A stretch of DNA of 64,000 nucleotides from Agrypnia vestita. Its lineage: Eukaryota > Arthropoda > Insecta > Trichoptera > Phryganeidae. The first letter of the stretch is position 1. The number at the start of each line of letters is the position of its first letter. Below, one piece after another: positions 8,701-18,874 of the stretch. The notes beneath the pieces are model-generated. The model worked only from the letters and a program-made list of their open reading frames with translations. It was not told the origin of the DNA and did not search any database. Location: the NCBI GenBank assembly GCA_016648135.1, contig JADDOH010010015.1, positions 62,001 to 126,000 on the forward strand. Reading direction: 5' to 3'. The position numbers and the translations under genes were made by a program.

Positions 8701-9170
8701 ATTCATTTTCTCAGTAAATCTATGTTATCACTCGCTTCTAAATCAGAGTAAAAATCTAAAAATAATTTCAACATGTTTTCCTCTGATACTTTGGCCTGCC
8801 GTTTTGATGTGTACATAAACAAAATAATTATGGTAACACAATTCAACCCTATCGTTTTTGATCGAACACAAACACTTTTCAATTTTCAGTTTTGTGTTTT
8901 CTGGGATATTATGCCATGTTGTTACAACCTTTCGGATCCCATTGCAGGGTCCATCATCAGGGTTGATGCGTTGTTGTGAGTGTTGGTGTTGTGGTTAAGT
9001 ATCTTGTGGTTAAGTATTGGCTCGCAATACCGTGTTTCTGTGTGTATGTGTTACGTGTCAATACCGTGTCGGAGTCATGTGTTGTGTGTATGTTTCATCT
9101 GTTGTCTGATCACTATCTCTGCGGAGTCTGCAACGAGATTGACTTTGAAGCGCCGGATACCAAGATGTTT

Positions 9171-9428
9171 TTAATTTGAGACTATCGGGTGCTTGTAGAT
9201 TTCTAGAGCTTCCTTGATAAGACGCGTATGGTGACTCTTGAGCTTTCCAAGGATTTTCGGTTCAAATGCAAAATGATGGCCGGTATCCAGAAAATGCTCA
9301 GCCAGTGCTGATTTTTCTGGATGACCGAGTTTGCATGCCCGTTTGTGCTCGTTGATCCTTTTGGAAATTGTATGCGGTTTGTCCCTTGTATACTTTATCG
9401 CAGTCTTGACAATCGAGTCTATACACAC
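9171..9428 (-). pseudogene. Penelope GIY-YIG domain, frame-shifted C-terminal part
   Basis: This frame carries TISKRINEHKRACKLGH, SALAEHFLDTGHH and IEIYKHP-like residues, the second half of the GIY-YIG domain. It continues the frame of 9298-9906 after a shift near 9380. It stops shortly after the domain, without the C-terminal extension seen in the first element. Confidence 0.65.
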
Positions 9429-9906
9429 CGTCTGTTTCTAAGCTATCTCGATCCTTCGCTGATCTCAACAAGTCCTTAATTTTTGAGTTGATCCCAAAAA
9501 CTGTCTTGATGTCCCGTTTCTTGAGAGCTCTGGCAATTCTGTCTGTAACGCTTTGGACAAAAGGTAGAAAGGCGATGCCTTTGCACTCAGGTTCTGTATG
9601 TTTTTCAGGGCGAACAGACCTCGCTCTTATGACGCGCTGTACTTGTCGCTTCTGGTAACCTTTGCCTTCCAGTGTGTCGCTGAGTGTTATCATTTCTTCC
9701 TGTAGATATTCGTCTTGGCATATCCTTTTGGCCCTCCTGGCCAAATTGTTGATGAGACCTCTTTTTTGAGCTGGATGATGGTGGGAATTCGCATGTAGAT
9801 AACGGTTCGTATGAGTAGGCTTCCTGTATACTCTGTGCCCAAAACTACCATCGGCTTTCTTTTTTATTTCGACAACAAGAAAAGGCAGCACGTTGTCTCT
9901 CTCCAC
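9298..9906 (-). pseudogene. Penelope RT thumb and linker plus start of GIY-YIG
   Basis: The frame starts in the RT after the catalytic box (LPFLVVEIKK, then YRKPTHTNRYLH) and reaches GVYRLDCQDCDKVYKGQTA, the first half of GIY-YIG, before running out of frame. The true N-terminus is missing. Compared with the first element, about one residue in four or five differs over this stretch by eye. Confidence 0.7.
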
Positions 9907-9964
9907 CTCCCCCTATAACTGTAGCCACACCCCTGTTCAAAGATTGATTTGTTTGCTATAATAA

Positions 9965-10579
9965 GGCTCGGTTGCGCCAGCAGAAGTAAATTTGGTTTGA
10001 GTAACATTGACCCGAGTAACTTTTTTTACCCTCAGCTCAGAGTAAACTCGATTTCGGATTGCACAAACGTCTTTTTTACCACTGTCAAACCAATCATAAG
10101 GCTAATAGGGTGCCAAGCGGAATAAACCTCAAATACCGCATTTGTCTATGGAATTTGATTTATTTCAGTTTTTCACCACTGGCAATATGTACTTTTGCAG
10201 TTCAAAACCAGTTCAAACAAACCACTTTATTCTATGAAACAAACCAAACAAACGTCAAACCATCGCTAAAATAACGCGAAATTAAAAGATTCATTTTAAT
10301 GTTTACAAATTTCAATACGAAAATGACAGCGACAAAATGCAAATGACAAGTACCTATATGGATAAATGTCACATTTTCAAATCAGCTGTGAGAGGACGGC
10401 CATTTTTTTTACCAACGTTTTTACCTTTACCCACCTATCTTGGAGAGTAAAAAAAAGTTACTCATGTATGTACTTCGGCGAGTTTAAATATTTTTACCAT
10501 AGATGGCGCAACCCGTTTTAGTAAAAAAAGCTACTCGAGTAACTTTTTTTACCTTTACTTTAGATGGCGCAACCGGGCC
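9965..10579. mobile_element. MITE with TAA target duplication, Harbinger-like
   Basis: Terminal inverted repeats read GGCTCGGTTGCGCCA at the left and, inverted, GGCCCGGTTGCGCCATCT at the right. TAA flanks both sides (9962-9964 and 10580-10582). Internal sub-repeats of agtaactttttttacc occur near both ends. The segment 3770-3725 read in reverse gives the same flanking sequence without the insert, an empty site. No transposase is encoded. Confidence 0.7.
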
Positions 10580-10665
10580 TAAGTAATGGATGATTAGTTT
10601 GCGTCCGTCCCGATGAAGATACATTGGTGTCAAAACCGGTAGACGTAGAGTTACTAGTTAATTTT
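10580..10665 (+). mobile_element. Penelope-type terminal fragment, right of the MITE
   Basis: It continues 9907-9964 across the inserted MITE and matches 3665-3735 in reverse complement. It lies on the opposite strand sense to the neighbouring reverse-transcriptase remnant. Confidence 0.5.
10610..10645 (+). ncRNA. Decayed hammerhead-like motif
   Basis: The order is the same as at 3688-3725 but two core boxes are damaged: CCGATGA for CTGATGA, and CAAAAC where GAAAC is needed. The stem II pairing gatac/gtgtc can still form with a wobble. It is unlikely to be active. Confidence 0.4.
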
Positions 10666-11280
10666 TAATACAAAGTTGTTTAATTAACTAACTAACTTAC
10701 CATCACGCCGTTTCAGCGCCATACTCTTCTGTCCTGACATAAAACTTTCGCTTCGTCTACATTCACACATCTTCGCATGCAAGCTCGACGGTTGTTCAGG
10801 CTTCTAACAGGACCATCTTCCATTATTGTTTAATTAAATTAATAATTATGTCCGACCTCAAAGTTAACAACGCTATAATCATAAAAAAAAAAATATATCC
10901 ATTTACATAATGGAACTAAATATGGAACGGAAAAAAAAAAAATCCATTTACTTAATTAATGGAACACAACATTTTATAATAACATAATAAAATGTCCATG
11001 TAACATAAACGAAACTCAATATATTCCGAACCCACGCATAGGTCTCACAATTGCAGAGGGTATCTCACGCACGCTAGCGAATGTGAACTGCGCTCTGCTG
11101 GGAAATTTAAACAACTGAACGAGATTTTGTCAGGTCTTGGATTATAAACAGTTTTATATAAACAAATAACAATATTTGACTTTATTCTCGCAAGATGTCA
11201 GTAGGAAACAGATTGGACTAATTTTTGGTGTACATTTCTCCCGATTTTACTGCCTGATCATGAAACAAGCGATGGGTAAA
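10666..11280. other. Non-coding stretch
   Basis: AT-rich, with no clear gene. Around 10730-10820 the minus strand reads CMRRCVNVDEAKVLCQDR-like residues that resemble a LINE tail, but it is too short to call. Confidence 0.35.
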
Positions 11281-11281
11281 A

Positions 11282-11352
11282 TCAAGCGCGCATATATATG
11301 TGCGCGAAGCGCTGGGGCACGGTTTATTTGCGCACATATGTGTGCGCTTAGC
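11282..11352. repeat. Paired GC/AT palindromes
   Basis: Two long palindromes, around gcgcgcatatatatgtgcgcg and gcgcacatatgtgtgcgc, are separated by aagcgctggggcacgg. The layout (palindrome, CTGGGG-type spacer, palindrome) recalls the ends of repeat X, but the flanks are not shared. Confidence 0.5.
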
Positions 11353-11445
11353 GGTGATTGGGTCAATAACTGAAGCAACAAGTATTTCTTGTCATGAAAA
11401 TAAAAAGGACGCTTTATAAAGACTGAACACTTAACATTGTTCCAG

Positions 11446-11669
11446 GGTATTGATTCTGCTAGTATACATGGGCCGCAAGAGCCTCTGGCGCGGAGGTGTG
11501 GTGGAGTGCGTGTCGCGGCTGGTGTCACGCTTGTTGCCGTCTCTACCCCCTACAGGTCCCACATCTCCCCTTCCACCTCCGGTGTGGCAACAAGCAGACC
11601 TGTCCCTGCTAGCCTGGCTCCTAATCTATCTGGCAGCCTTGTTAGATACTGCACAGCCTAAAGACGCAT
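11446..11669 (+). CDS. Bruce: BRUCE/BIRC6 exon 1 of window
   Basis: First recognisable exon of a very large inhibitor-of-apoptosis ubiquitin ligase (BRUCE, vertebrate BIRC6), a peripheral membrane E2/E3 hybrid that restrains caspases and acts in autophagy and cytokinesis. The call rests on the whole 20-exon chain, above all exons 18-20. This exon starts after ttccag, reads VLILLVYMGRKSLWRG and ends TAQPKDA before donor GTGAGT. It is leucine-rich and helical, consistent with the armadillo-like scaffold of the central part. Phase: one base at the start completes a codon from an unseen upstream exon, one base is carried to exon 2. The identity of the gene is solid; exact residue numbering is not known. 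Confidence 0.8.
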
Positions 11670-11818
11670 GTGAGTACCGACCATTTTTTAAAAAATATCT
11701 TCACATAAGAACATAAGTATGAATCATATCCAATCATTCTTTGGTAGGAAAAATTCAAGAATATTAGTAAATTAGCAGTATGTTGTATATGGAAATCAGC
11801 TTATGTATTGTGTTGCAG

Positions 11819-12021
11819 CTTCCAATGCATGGTCCCGCTGGGACTTTCTATCGGGCTGCAATGGCTCGGGGGCATCCACCACTGCTGGAGCGGGAGGCGC
11901 TGCTGGAGCAGGACGTGCGGGGGGACCTGCTGCGCGTCTTCATCGGCGAAAGCTGCACAAGCGCCTTTTCCATCATCGTCTTGAAGAGCTGGAGGCAGTG
12001 CGCAAAGCCTTCCAGGTGCAG
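11819..12021 (+). CDS. Bruce: BRUCE/BIRC6 exon 2 of window
   Basis: It starts after tgttgcag and completes the split codon from exon 1 (reading KDASSNAWSRWDFLSG across the junction). A Gly/Ala-rich stretch follows (GAGGAAGAGRAGG), then a basic helix RRKLHKRLFHHRLEEL. Two donors are possible, at 12016 (gtgcag) or 12022 (gttcgt). Both keep phase 0, differing by two residues. The Gly/Ala insert looks like a disordered loop. Confidence 0.75.
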
Positions 12022-12529
12022 GTTCGTACGCCTCCCCCACTAACCATACTTAATGTACAACCGGTGAAAAAATTCAGGTCACCATTATGATTAATGACCT
12101 ATTTGTCATTTGAAAATTGCTAGCGCCTCTAGAAACTTAAGATTAATGATTAACTAATACGCTTAGGTACTTAATCCTTATGTATTTAAAATTTCATAAG
12201 TTTATTTTTTCACAGTACGTCTGGTTTATTCACTATCAAGTGAATGACTGTTTATTAGATCAGAGGCATCATTAGCCAGCGAAAAAGTATATTGAAAATT
12301 TGTATAATTCGAATTCCAATAGACTTAATTGTGCATTGCCAATTTTCCATTTCACTCTGCCTTCAATGTGACAAAAAATGTATTGATTTGATAAGTGAGT
12401 AGTTTTAATTTATTTTGAATTTAATAAGTGAGTGGTTCTGATTTGTTTTGATTTACCAATTATCGTGATTAGCATAAAATGAAAATAGAATTCTTTTACA
12501 AGGTGTTACATTTTATTTGAGTTGTATTG

Positions 12530-12760
12530 AAGCGAATGAATTTTCCATATATATAATTAATCAATATAAGTTACTGTAATGATAGTTCAACTTTTTGCAA
12601 AAAATGAGTCAGGAATATTGAAAAAAAATGCAAACTTTGATATTGCATGTCTCTATAACTATTGATATAAATCATGGTTGATATAAAACATTTTCAAATC
12701 ATTATCAAGGCAGGAATCCACCTGTAAAGTTTTTGCTACTAGCTATAAGACACCCTATAT
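12530..12760. repeat. Repeat P (palindromic family), one arm
   Basis: Shares gttactgtaatgatag, gtcaggaatattg and tgcaaactttgat with the foldback element at 33163-33620. It ends in gacaccctatata, a TIR-like end also seen near 56000. Non-coding. Confidence 0.5.
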
Positions 12761-12974
12761 AACTTAACAATTATGTCTTGACATTTCTCATGGAAACTTC
12801 ACGCATACTAATGATGGTCAAACCGTTATTATGTCAAATAACAACACATGGTGTGGTTATTTGACATTTGTATCCGATTGCATCTATGATTGATAACTGA
12901 GATATAAATGTTATCTAATACTAGTGGTTGCATAATACTGGCTACTTGCAAAATATCAGTTACCAAACGTCGAT

Positions 12975-12976
<2 letters not shown>

Positions 12977-13012
<36 letters not shown>
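12977..13012. repeat. (AT)n microsatellite
   Basis: About 17 AT units in a row inside the left end of Helitron copy 2. The sister copy has only a short AT run here, so this expanded after insertion. Confidence 0.9.
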
Positions 13013-13014
<2 letters not shown>

Positions 13015-13281
13015 AAACTCGTGTTTCCCTACCCGCCAAGTTTTCTCCACAACCAGCCACAACCACCCACCGGTGGTTATGGTGGTGGATAGCCCTTGGT
13101 GTCACATAGAAAATATGCGAGTTAGGTGGGGGTGGCTATGCGTTGGTGGGAGTGGGTGACGTAAATGTGCTTTCTAGCACATTGTTTTGTTATGGGAAGG
13201 CTGCAAATGCTTCAGATTGTTTCAAAATAGGCGTGCCAACTGTGTCGGTGAGTCTAAAAGGTTCCGGAAAAATCTGCTCTA

Positions 13282-13335
13282 GAAAGTTCTGGAAGGAGAA
13301 GGTTCCAGAAAATTCCCGAAAGTTCTATAAGGTTC
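13282..13335. promoter_or_regulatory. Heat-shock-element-like array in Helitron copy 2
   Basis: GAA 13282, TTC 13287, GAA 13292; then GAA 13298, TTC 13303, GAA 13308, TTC 13313, GAA 13318, TTC 13323: six alternating units at exact 5-bp steps, with a further TTC in phase at 13333. This is an extended HSF1-type element far beyond the three units needed. Confidence 0.6.
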
Positions 13336-13368
13336 TAAACTGAGTGGCGGAATGTGTCGGTGTGTCTA

Positions 13369-13427
13369 GAAGGTTCCTGTACATTTGATCAATTTCTTGA
13401 AAGTTCTGGAAGGAGAATGTTCTAGAA
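13369..13427. promoter_or_regulatory. Second heat-shock-element-like array in Helitron copy 2
   Basis: GAA 13369 and TTC 13374, then TTC 13394, GAA 13399, TTC 13404, GAA 13409, then GAA 13415, TTC 13420, GAA 13425. Two runs at exact 5-bp spacing, matching the array at 3248-3291 in the other copy. Confidence 0.55.
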
Positions 13428-13502
13428 GGTTAGCGAAAGTTATATGACGATCCAAACAGTGTACTAAAAGTCTACGCGTGCAAATTGCGCGGGCACAGCT
13501 TG

Positions 13503-14200
13503 TCTTAAATAATGGTTATTGTGTACCAGTTAAAATAACACCGCTAATGCGTATGCCCCATCTATTTTATGTCTTATCCTTCTTATTCTTAGGATAACAG
13601 CAACAACCTTGAGAAAAAAGAGGATTATTATTATGCTTAGGCAAATAATATAAAATGAAATGTGATGCATCTGTGTTGCAGTAGGACATAGTCCGACTTG
13701 GAATGATCTACATCATTAAACGGTGCTCTAAAAATAAATAAATTTGTTATTATTATTTTAAATTAAAATACAAATAAAATAAACAATATAATATGTACAT
13801 ATATAATTCATGTAATTATCCATTTTGTCATCAATATTTAAATAAACCACCATTATCTTTTAAATGTAGCATTACTTTATACTGGATTGAGTTATTGCGT
13901 GTGCAATATTAATTGAATCTGATATTTTACATATTAAGATAAGTGTTAGCTGGTGCAATATGTTAAATTTACTTATATCAAAAGTCAAGGCTTAATATTT
14001 TTAACTGTTAATTGATTTTTTTTTATTATTAGAGATTTAATTTGCCAAAATTTATTAATCATTGTATTCTAACATTGAAAGAGGCAAGGAAGAAAAAATT
14101 GAGACATGGTACAATTTGTTGCTTTGTAGATTTTTAGTGAAAATATGTTTTTAAGATCTTTTTGAGATTGAAATGATTGTAGAACCATGTTTGTTGGCAG
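13503..14200. other. Intron, nothing recognised
   Basis: AT-rich intron sequence between Helitron copy 2 and BRUCE exon 3. No ORF, RNA or repeat end recognised. Confidence 0.5.
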
Positions 14201-14326
14201 GCACTTTCTGCACTGTCAAGCCAAGCGGCGAGCCTGACCCTGCAGCACGCTGCTAGTGATCTGACTCACGCCATCAAAACTCAAGAAAATATTTTCAAAA
14301 CAACACTCAAGCAACATTGGGTTAAG
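14201..14326 (+). CDS. Bruce: BRUCE/BIRC6 exon 3 of window
   Basis: It starts after gttggcag, reads ALSALSSQAASLTLQHAAS through TTLKQHWVK, and is followed by donor gtatct. Length 126 nt, phase 0 at both sides. An amphipathic helical segment that joins directly to exon 4 (WVK|RFEDF). Confidence 0.75.
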
Positions 14327-14990
14327 GTATCTATCTCACTTTTTATACTCCTTGCACATTTCAATATTCTTAATACATTTAGCGCTCATGCTACTATCCC
14401 GCCATCCGCGTATCCGCTCCCACTGGTACATAAATGGACGAAAACCATTGGAATGTGATAAAAACAAATGTAAAAAAAACACTTCCATATAGTATAACAT
14501 ATTTTTTAATAAAATTTGGTATACTCACCATTAAATTGAGGCGTTGCATATCAAAACCTATCTAACGCCATGAACTATTTTTTTGGCAAATCAAGTAAAA
14601 CTTCCATTAGCTTATAACTTTTTTTTAACTTCCATTAAAACCATTCATTAGGACCCGACAGATGACACAATCTTTCCGGCTTACCTCACTCCCTCTCCCT
14701 AATATATTTTTATAAATAAAACAACTAATAACATTTAGATTTAGACAATGAAGCATTTAGATTTCTTGAGTTATTTTTTTACTTTTAAAATGGTGTTAAA
14801 TAAAAATTTGATTTTGATTATGAATTGCAATGACAAATATATCTGTTGCATTATCAGGGGTATAGTCAAATAAAGTGCTTAAAATAAGAGAGGAAAATAT
14901 TCTACAAAGTTTTTGATTTTTATTGAACAACAAAAACATGCATATTTTGATATCATGGATGATACAATTATGCAAAAAGAAATTTCTCCC
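14327..14990. other. Intron, nothing recognised
   Basis: AT-rich DNA with no gene or clear repeat end. Confidence 0.45.
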
Positions 14991-15555
14991 ATCGCGTCAA
15001 ATCCGCAACCGAATTTAGCCGTCACATACCTACTATATTCCGTGGCGGACTGCGTGGAGAACAAACGTACGTGCGGACAATCTTCAAATGTGGCGCGTTG
15101 CAATCAAAAACACGAGACGCGACATCACCAATTTTACGTTGACGTAAAACCGAACAGACACCGAAACGAGCGTTCCGACGGCGGCGGCGGAACGATTGAT
15201 GATCCACGTAGTAGCGGCGTCAAAAATCAATTGCAATCAAAAACACGAGACGCGACGTCACCGATTTTAGGTTGACGTAAGTTCCGCGGGCGGGAAACCG
15301 CGTATCCGTAGTGTGTTCGATAAGCGCGTAATATTGTATGGAAAGAAATATAGCGGCGTTCCGCGGCGTCAAAGACGCGGCGGAAGATACACCTAGTTTG
15401 ACGCCGGCCTTAGAAAAGAATAGAAGATATTACGTAATTAATATTGTCGATTGTTTCCTCGAAGAAATACAACCAAAATGAAAACAGTTTCGTTTAGGCG
15501 AATTTATTTTGCGCCGACGTTGGTTGATTTTGCGATTGCGACTATTATTATCATA
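14991..15555. repeat. CpG-rich repeat Z plus left half of repeat Y region
   Basis: 14991-15420 matches the MITE at 53538-53843 (gcgtcaaatccgca, caatcttcaaatgtgg, aatcaaaaacacgagacgcg, and acgccggcctta at the end). It has an extra internal partial duplication at about 15230-15360 and no clear left terminus. 15421-15555 matches 53848-53970. The two copies therefore share both blocks, suggesting one composite repeat. The short ORFs on both strands are by-products of the GC-rich sequence. Confidence 0.55.
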
Positions 15556-15563
15556 AAGTATTA

Positions 15564-15773
15564 TTGGGAAGGATAACGAGGAAGGAGTGCGAATCCCCGC
15601 TGTTGCTTGAGGACGCGTTAACTTGCTCTGTCTGCAACGATACCTATCATTATTCCTGCGTTGGTCAGAGTGAAGGAAATTTCCGAAAACTTGGTGACAA
15701 ATCAAAAAGTTGGAAGTGTAAAAAAATAGCACTAGCCTCTTCCAAGACACATAAGTACAAAGACCACCAATAA
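15564..15773 (+). pseudogene. LINE ORF1 remnant, PHD-type zinc finger
   Basis: The frame contains ALTCSVCNDTYHYSC and KSWKCK, the spaced Cys/His pattern of a PHD finger as found in ORF1 of some Jockey/CR1 LINEs. ORF1 proteins bind the element RNA. The frame is cut off soon after the finger. A short coiled-coil-like continuation (EENIASILKEITKIRQEF) follows in another frame at about 15795. Confidence 0.5.
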
Positions 15774-15940
15774 GCATTTAAACAACTCATTGGAGGAGAA
15801 TATTGCTTCCATTCTCAAAGAAATCACGAAAATTAGACAGGAATTTAAAATAGAATTATGTAACTTAAGAACCGAAATAAGTAAATCATGCAAAATAAAG
15901 CTAGACAAGCCAGAATACTACATAACCTTCCCAAACAAAA

Positions 15941-16760
15941 ATGGCTTTCTCATGTATAAATAATTTAGATACAATAAAGCAAATAAAAACCGAAATGCTA
16001 GACTGTGCCTCTAAATGCTCACTTTCATTTAACAGGCATTACAACATAAAAATACTTAATCTGAACGTCCGGTCGCTAGGAAAAAACTTTGGCAATTTAT
16101 TAATCTTCCTAACTGACACCAACATAGAATTTGACATAATAATCCTGACTGAATGTTGGACGACAGACAACACCATACTCAGACCCATTAACAATTATGA
16201 ACCATTCAAGACAGAAATTTCTCAAATGGTGTTGTTGTATTTATAAATAAACAAGTAAAAAACGTCACTATCTATGAACCTACCTTATTACAAGCAATTT
16301 GTTTAAAAATAATAATTAACAATATCCTTGCAATACTAGCTATCTACAGATCGCCTAGCAACGCATGTATTACGGAATTTATTAACTCACTAGAAGAAAA
16401 CATACATAAAATTAACATACATCAGACTTGTATTATAGCGGGTGACATCAATATCAACACTATCGGTCTCAAACACAAACAAGCACATGAATATAAGTGT
16501 CTAATGTCAGCACATGGCTATCTTAAAACAATAAGCGTAGCAACACGGGAAAACAGAGTCAGGTTCTTGTCTTGACCACATATATGTAAAATCAAAACTA
16601 AACATACGGACTGCTGTCATTAAATCAACAATTACCAACCATTACAGCACTGTGCTAGGGCTACACGACAATACCACAAAACTACAGCTTAAACAACATC
16701 TAACAAAAATCCAACAGACAAACTTCGAAGAATCTAATTACAGAAAGCTGGATAAATGTA
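15941..16760 (+). pseudogene. LINE ORF2 endonuclease region, frame-shifted
   Basis: The first frame (15941-16246) has ILNLNVRSLGKNF and IIILTECW, the opening motifs (N, E) of an apurinic-like endonuclease. After a shift near 16220 the next frame has AILAIYRSPSN and IIAGDININ, the later motifs (Y, D and N). The endonuclease would nick target DNA to prime reverse transcription. At least two breaks make it inactive. Confidence 0.6.
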
Positions 16761-17128
16761 TTAAAATAAAAACAAACGGATGTAGCTTTATCTAGATTCT
16801 TAAACACTCTTAATAAACATATTGAAAAAAATACTACCTTTTATGTTAGAAAAAGAAATAAATGTATAAAACCCTGGATAACATCGAATATAATAAAATG
16901 CACTCACAAACGTGACCAACTTCATCAGCAAGTAAAAAAACATCCATTCAACCATTCACTATATCAGTATTATAAAAGATACCGTAATATATGTAACAAC
17001 ATAATAAAAAAAGGAAAGAACAACACTACAAACAAAAAATCGAACAAAACAATAATACTAAAAACATATGGAATGTCGTAAAAGAATTAAATGGTATTGA
17101 AAAACATAAAAAAAGTAACATTAATACC

Positions 17129-18874
17129 TTGGTACACAACAACACTACCATCACCGATAAGAAAAAAATAGCGGATAAACTAAACCTACATTTCTCAACA
17201 CTAGCGCGCAAATTACTAAATAAATCTAAACAGCAGTCACACTATGATAATATAAAAACTAACGGATCCCATCTCCCCAAATTTGAGATCTCCTCTATCT
17301 GTTACAAAGATGTGGAAAAAATAATAGATGACCTGAACATAGACTGCTCTCCAGGTCCGGACGGAATATCCGCTAGAGTAATTAAATCGTTCAAAGAGAT
17401 ATTACTAAAACCTATAGTTCATATATTTAATTTAAGCATCACAAAAGGTATTTTCCCGTCCCAACTAAAAACGGCTAAATTCACACCTATACACAAAGCT
17501 GGCAATAAAGACGATCCAAATAACTACCGACCTATATCCATCCTAAATTTACTATTTAAGCTGCTAGAGAAATGTGTTTGTAATCAATTCACCAACTTTT
17601 TAGAAAAACATCAAATTTTAGCCAACAACCAGTTTGGATTTAGAAAAAATCGGGGTACACAAGAAGCAATACAGGAAGTTATTGGTTATATTTCTAACAA
17701 ACTTGACAATAATAAAAAATGTATAGCAATAGCACTAGACTTGACGAAAGCTTTTGACACAGTTTCACATGAAAAAATGCTTCACAAACTAAAACAGACT
17801 GGACTTTCAGAAGCAAGTTACAACTGGTTCAAAACTTACCTTATAGACAGAACACAATTTACACAACTTGACAAAACTAAAAGTGACGAACATTACATCA
17901 AATATGGAGTCCCTCGAGGAAGTACACTAGGACCTGTTTTATTCCTCCTATACATAAACGATTTATGTAAGCTAACAATGTGGGGGAAAATAGTTACTTT
18001 TGCAGACGATACAATACTCCTGTTTCACGCTTCAACATGGGATCTTGTTTTCAAAGCAGCTGAACTGGGTTGCAACATAGTAAAACACTGGTTGGAAAAT
18101 AATTTGCTAACAGTCAATCTCAAAAAAACTAAGTATTTGACATTCAGCATAGATAAAAGAGGGCAGCCATCTAGCGATTTAAAATTGACTATGCATGATT
18201 GCCAACACCAAAACTGTGGTTGCACCCCCTTGGAAAATGCAGATAGTGTGAAATACTTGGGAATCATAATAGACAGGCACCTAAACTGGAAACTTCACAT
18301 TGAACTATTGTCTGGAAAACTTTTAAAACTCATTTATCTATTTAAATCCATACGTAATATTTTTAATAAACAGCAACTCAAAACTATCTATTATGCTCTT
18401 GCCCAGTCATTTTTGAACTATGCGATTCTGAGTTGGGGAGGTACTTACAAAACCACATTAAAACCAGCTATAACGGCACAAAAAACCTTGCTCCGAGTCA
18501 TAAATAAGAAACCATTTATATACCAATCAGACAGACTATTCAGAGAATTTAATGTACTGGACGTTAGACAGCTGTTCGTTAAGTCTACCCTCATCTTCTA
18601 CATCAAAAACACAAACCACCTAACAGCAACCAGTAACTCGCATTCACATAATACTAGACAAGCATTACGAAAGCTTGACGAAATACCAAAAACTAAGACA
18701 ACACATGGACAGAAAAATTACTTATGCATAGGGCCTAAAATATTTAACATATTTAAAACAGACTTCCCGACAATCAGAATATACTCAATTAATAAAATAA
18801 AAGCTTTAGCAAACAACTGTCTTACCTCTAAAAGTAGAACAGCAACTGAAAATTTACTTACTGTAATTACATAA
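17129..18874 (+). CDS. LINE reverse transcriptase (ORF2 C-terminal part)
   Basis: Open frame of 581 aa. Key motifs in order: CSPGPDGISARV (about residue 74), NNYRPISILNLLFKL (fingers), QFGFRKNRGTQEAI, ALDLTKAFDTVSHE (catalytic motif A), YGVPRGSTLGPVLF (motif B) and VTFADDTILLF (motif C, FADD). The thumb with YLGIIIDRHLNW follows, then a Jockey/CR1-type C-terminus with HSHNTRQA. The palm is intact. The listed Met lies inside the ORF2 linker; the true start would be in the broken endonuclease region. It lies in the intron between BRUCE exons 3 and 4, on the same strand. Confidence 0.8.
   Translation: MVHNNTTITDKKKIADKLNLHFSTLARKLLNKSKQQSHYDNIKTNGSHLPKFEISSICYKDVEKIIDDLNIDCSPGPDGISARVIKSFKEILLKPIVHIFNLSITKGIFPSQLKTAKFTPIHKAGNKDDPNNYRPISILNLLFKLLEKCVCNQFTNFLEKHQILANNQFGFRKNRGTQEAIQEVIGYISNKLDNNKKCIAIALDLTKAFDTVSHEKMLHKLKQTGLSEASYNWFKTYLIDRTQFTQLDKTKSDEHYIKYGVPRGSTLGPVLFLLYINDLCKLTMWGKIVTFADDTILLFHASTWDLVFKAAELGCNIVKHWLENNLLTVNLKKTKYLTFSIDKRGQPSSDLKLTMHDCQHQNCGCTPLENADSVKYLGIIIDRHLNWKLHIELLSGKLLKLIYLFKSIRNIFNKQQLKTIYYALAQSFLNYAILSWGGTYKTTLKPAITAQKTLLRVINKKPFIYQSDRLFREFNVLDVRQLFVKSTLIFYIKNTNHLTATSNSHSHNTRQALRKLDEIPKTKTTHGQKNYLCIGPKIFNIFKTDFPTIRIYSINKIKALANNCLTSKSRTATENLLTVIT

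Larger units (their letters stand above)
8897..9906 (-). mobile_element. Second Penelope-like element, 5'-truncated
   Basis: The 3' end (8897-9170) includes a version of the terminal region with a hammerhead-like core in which GAAAC has become GAAAG. The coding part is split by a frameshift near 9380. It lacks the YVDD box and the inverted right arm. The coding part is related to the 5501-7117 element but clearly diverged, so it is an older insertion. Confidence 0.7.
12970..13502 (+). mobile_element. Non-autonomous Helitron, copy 2
   Basis: It aligns along its length with the copy at 2858-3357. The left end is TC (12970-12971) and the right end CTTG (13499-13502), a decayed CTAG. The AT run near the left end has expanded to a long (AT)n. 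The hairpin-prone segment before the end is kept (cgcgtgcaaattgcgcg). No protein is encoded. It lies in the intron between BRUCE exons 2 and 3. Confidence 0.65.

Noticed and set aside
10730..10830. Possible LINE tail on the minus strand
   Set aside because: About 25 residues only, with no diagnostic motif.
11780..12043. Alternative frames over BRUCE exon 2
   Set aside because: Only the frame 11803-12090 joins in phase with exons 1 and 3.
14913..15275. 120-aa frame on the + strand and a matching minus frame in repeat Z
   Set aside because: The sequence is a CpG-rich repeat found again at 53.5 kb, where the frames are not kept.
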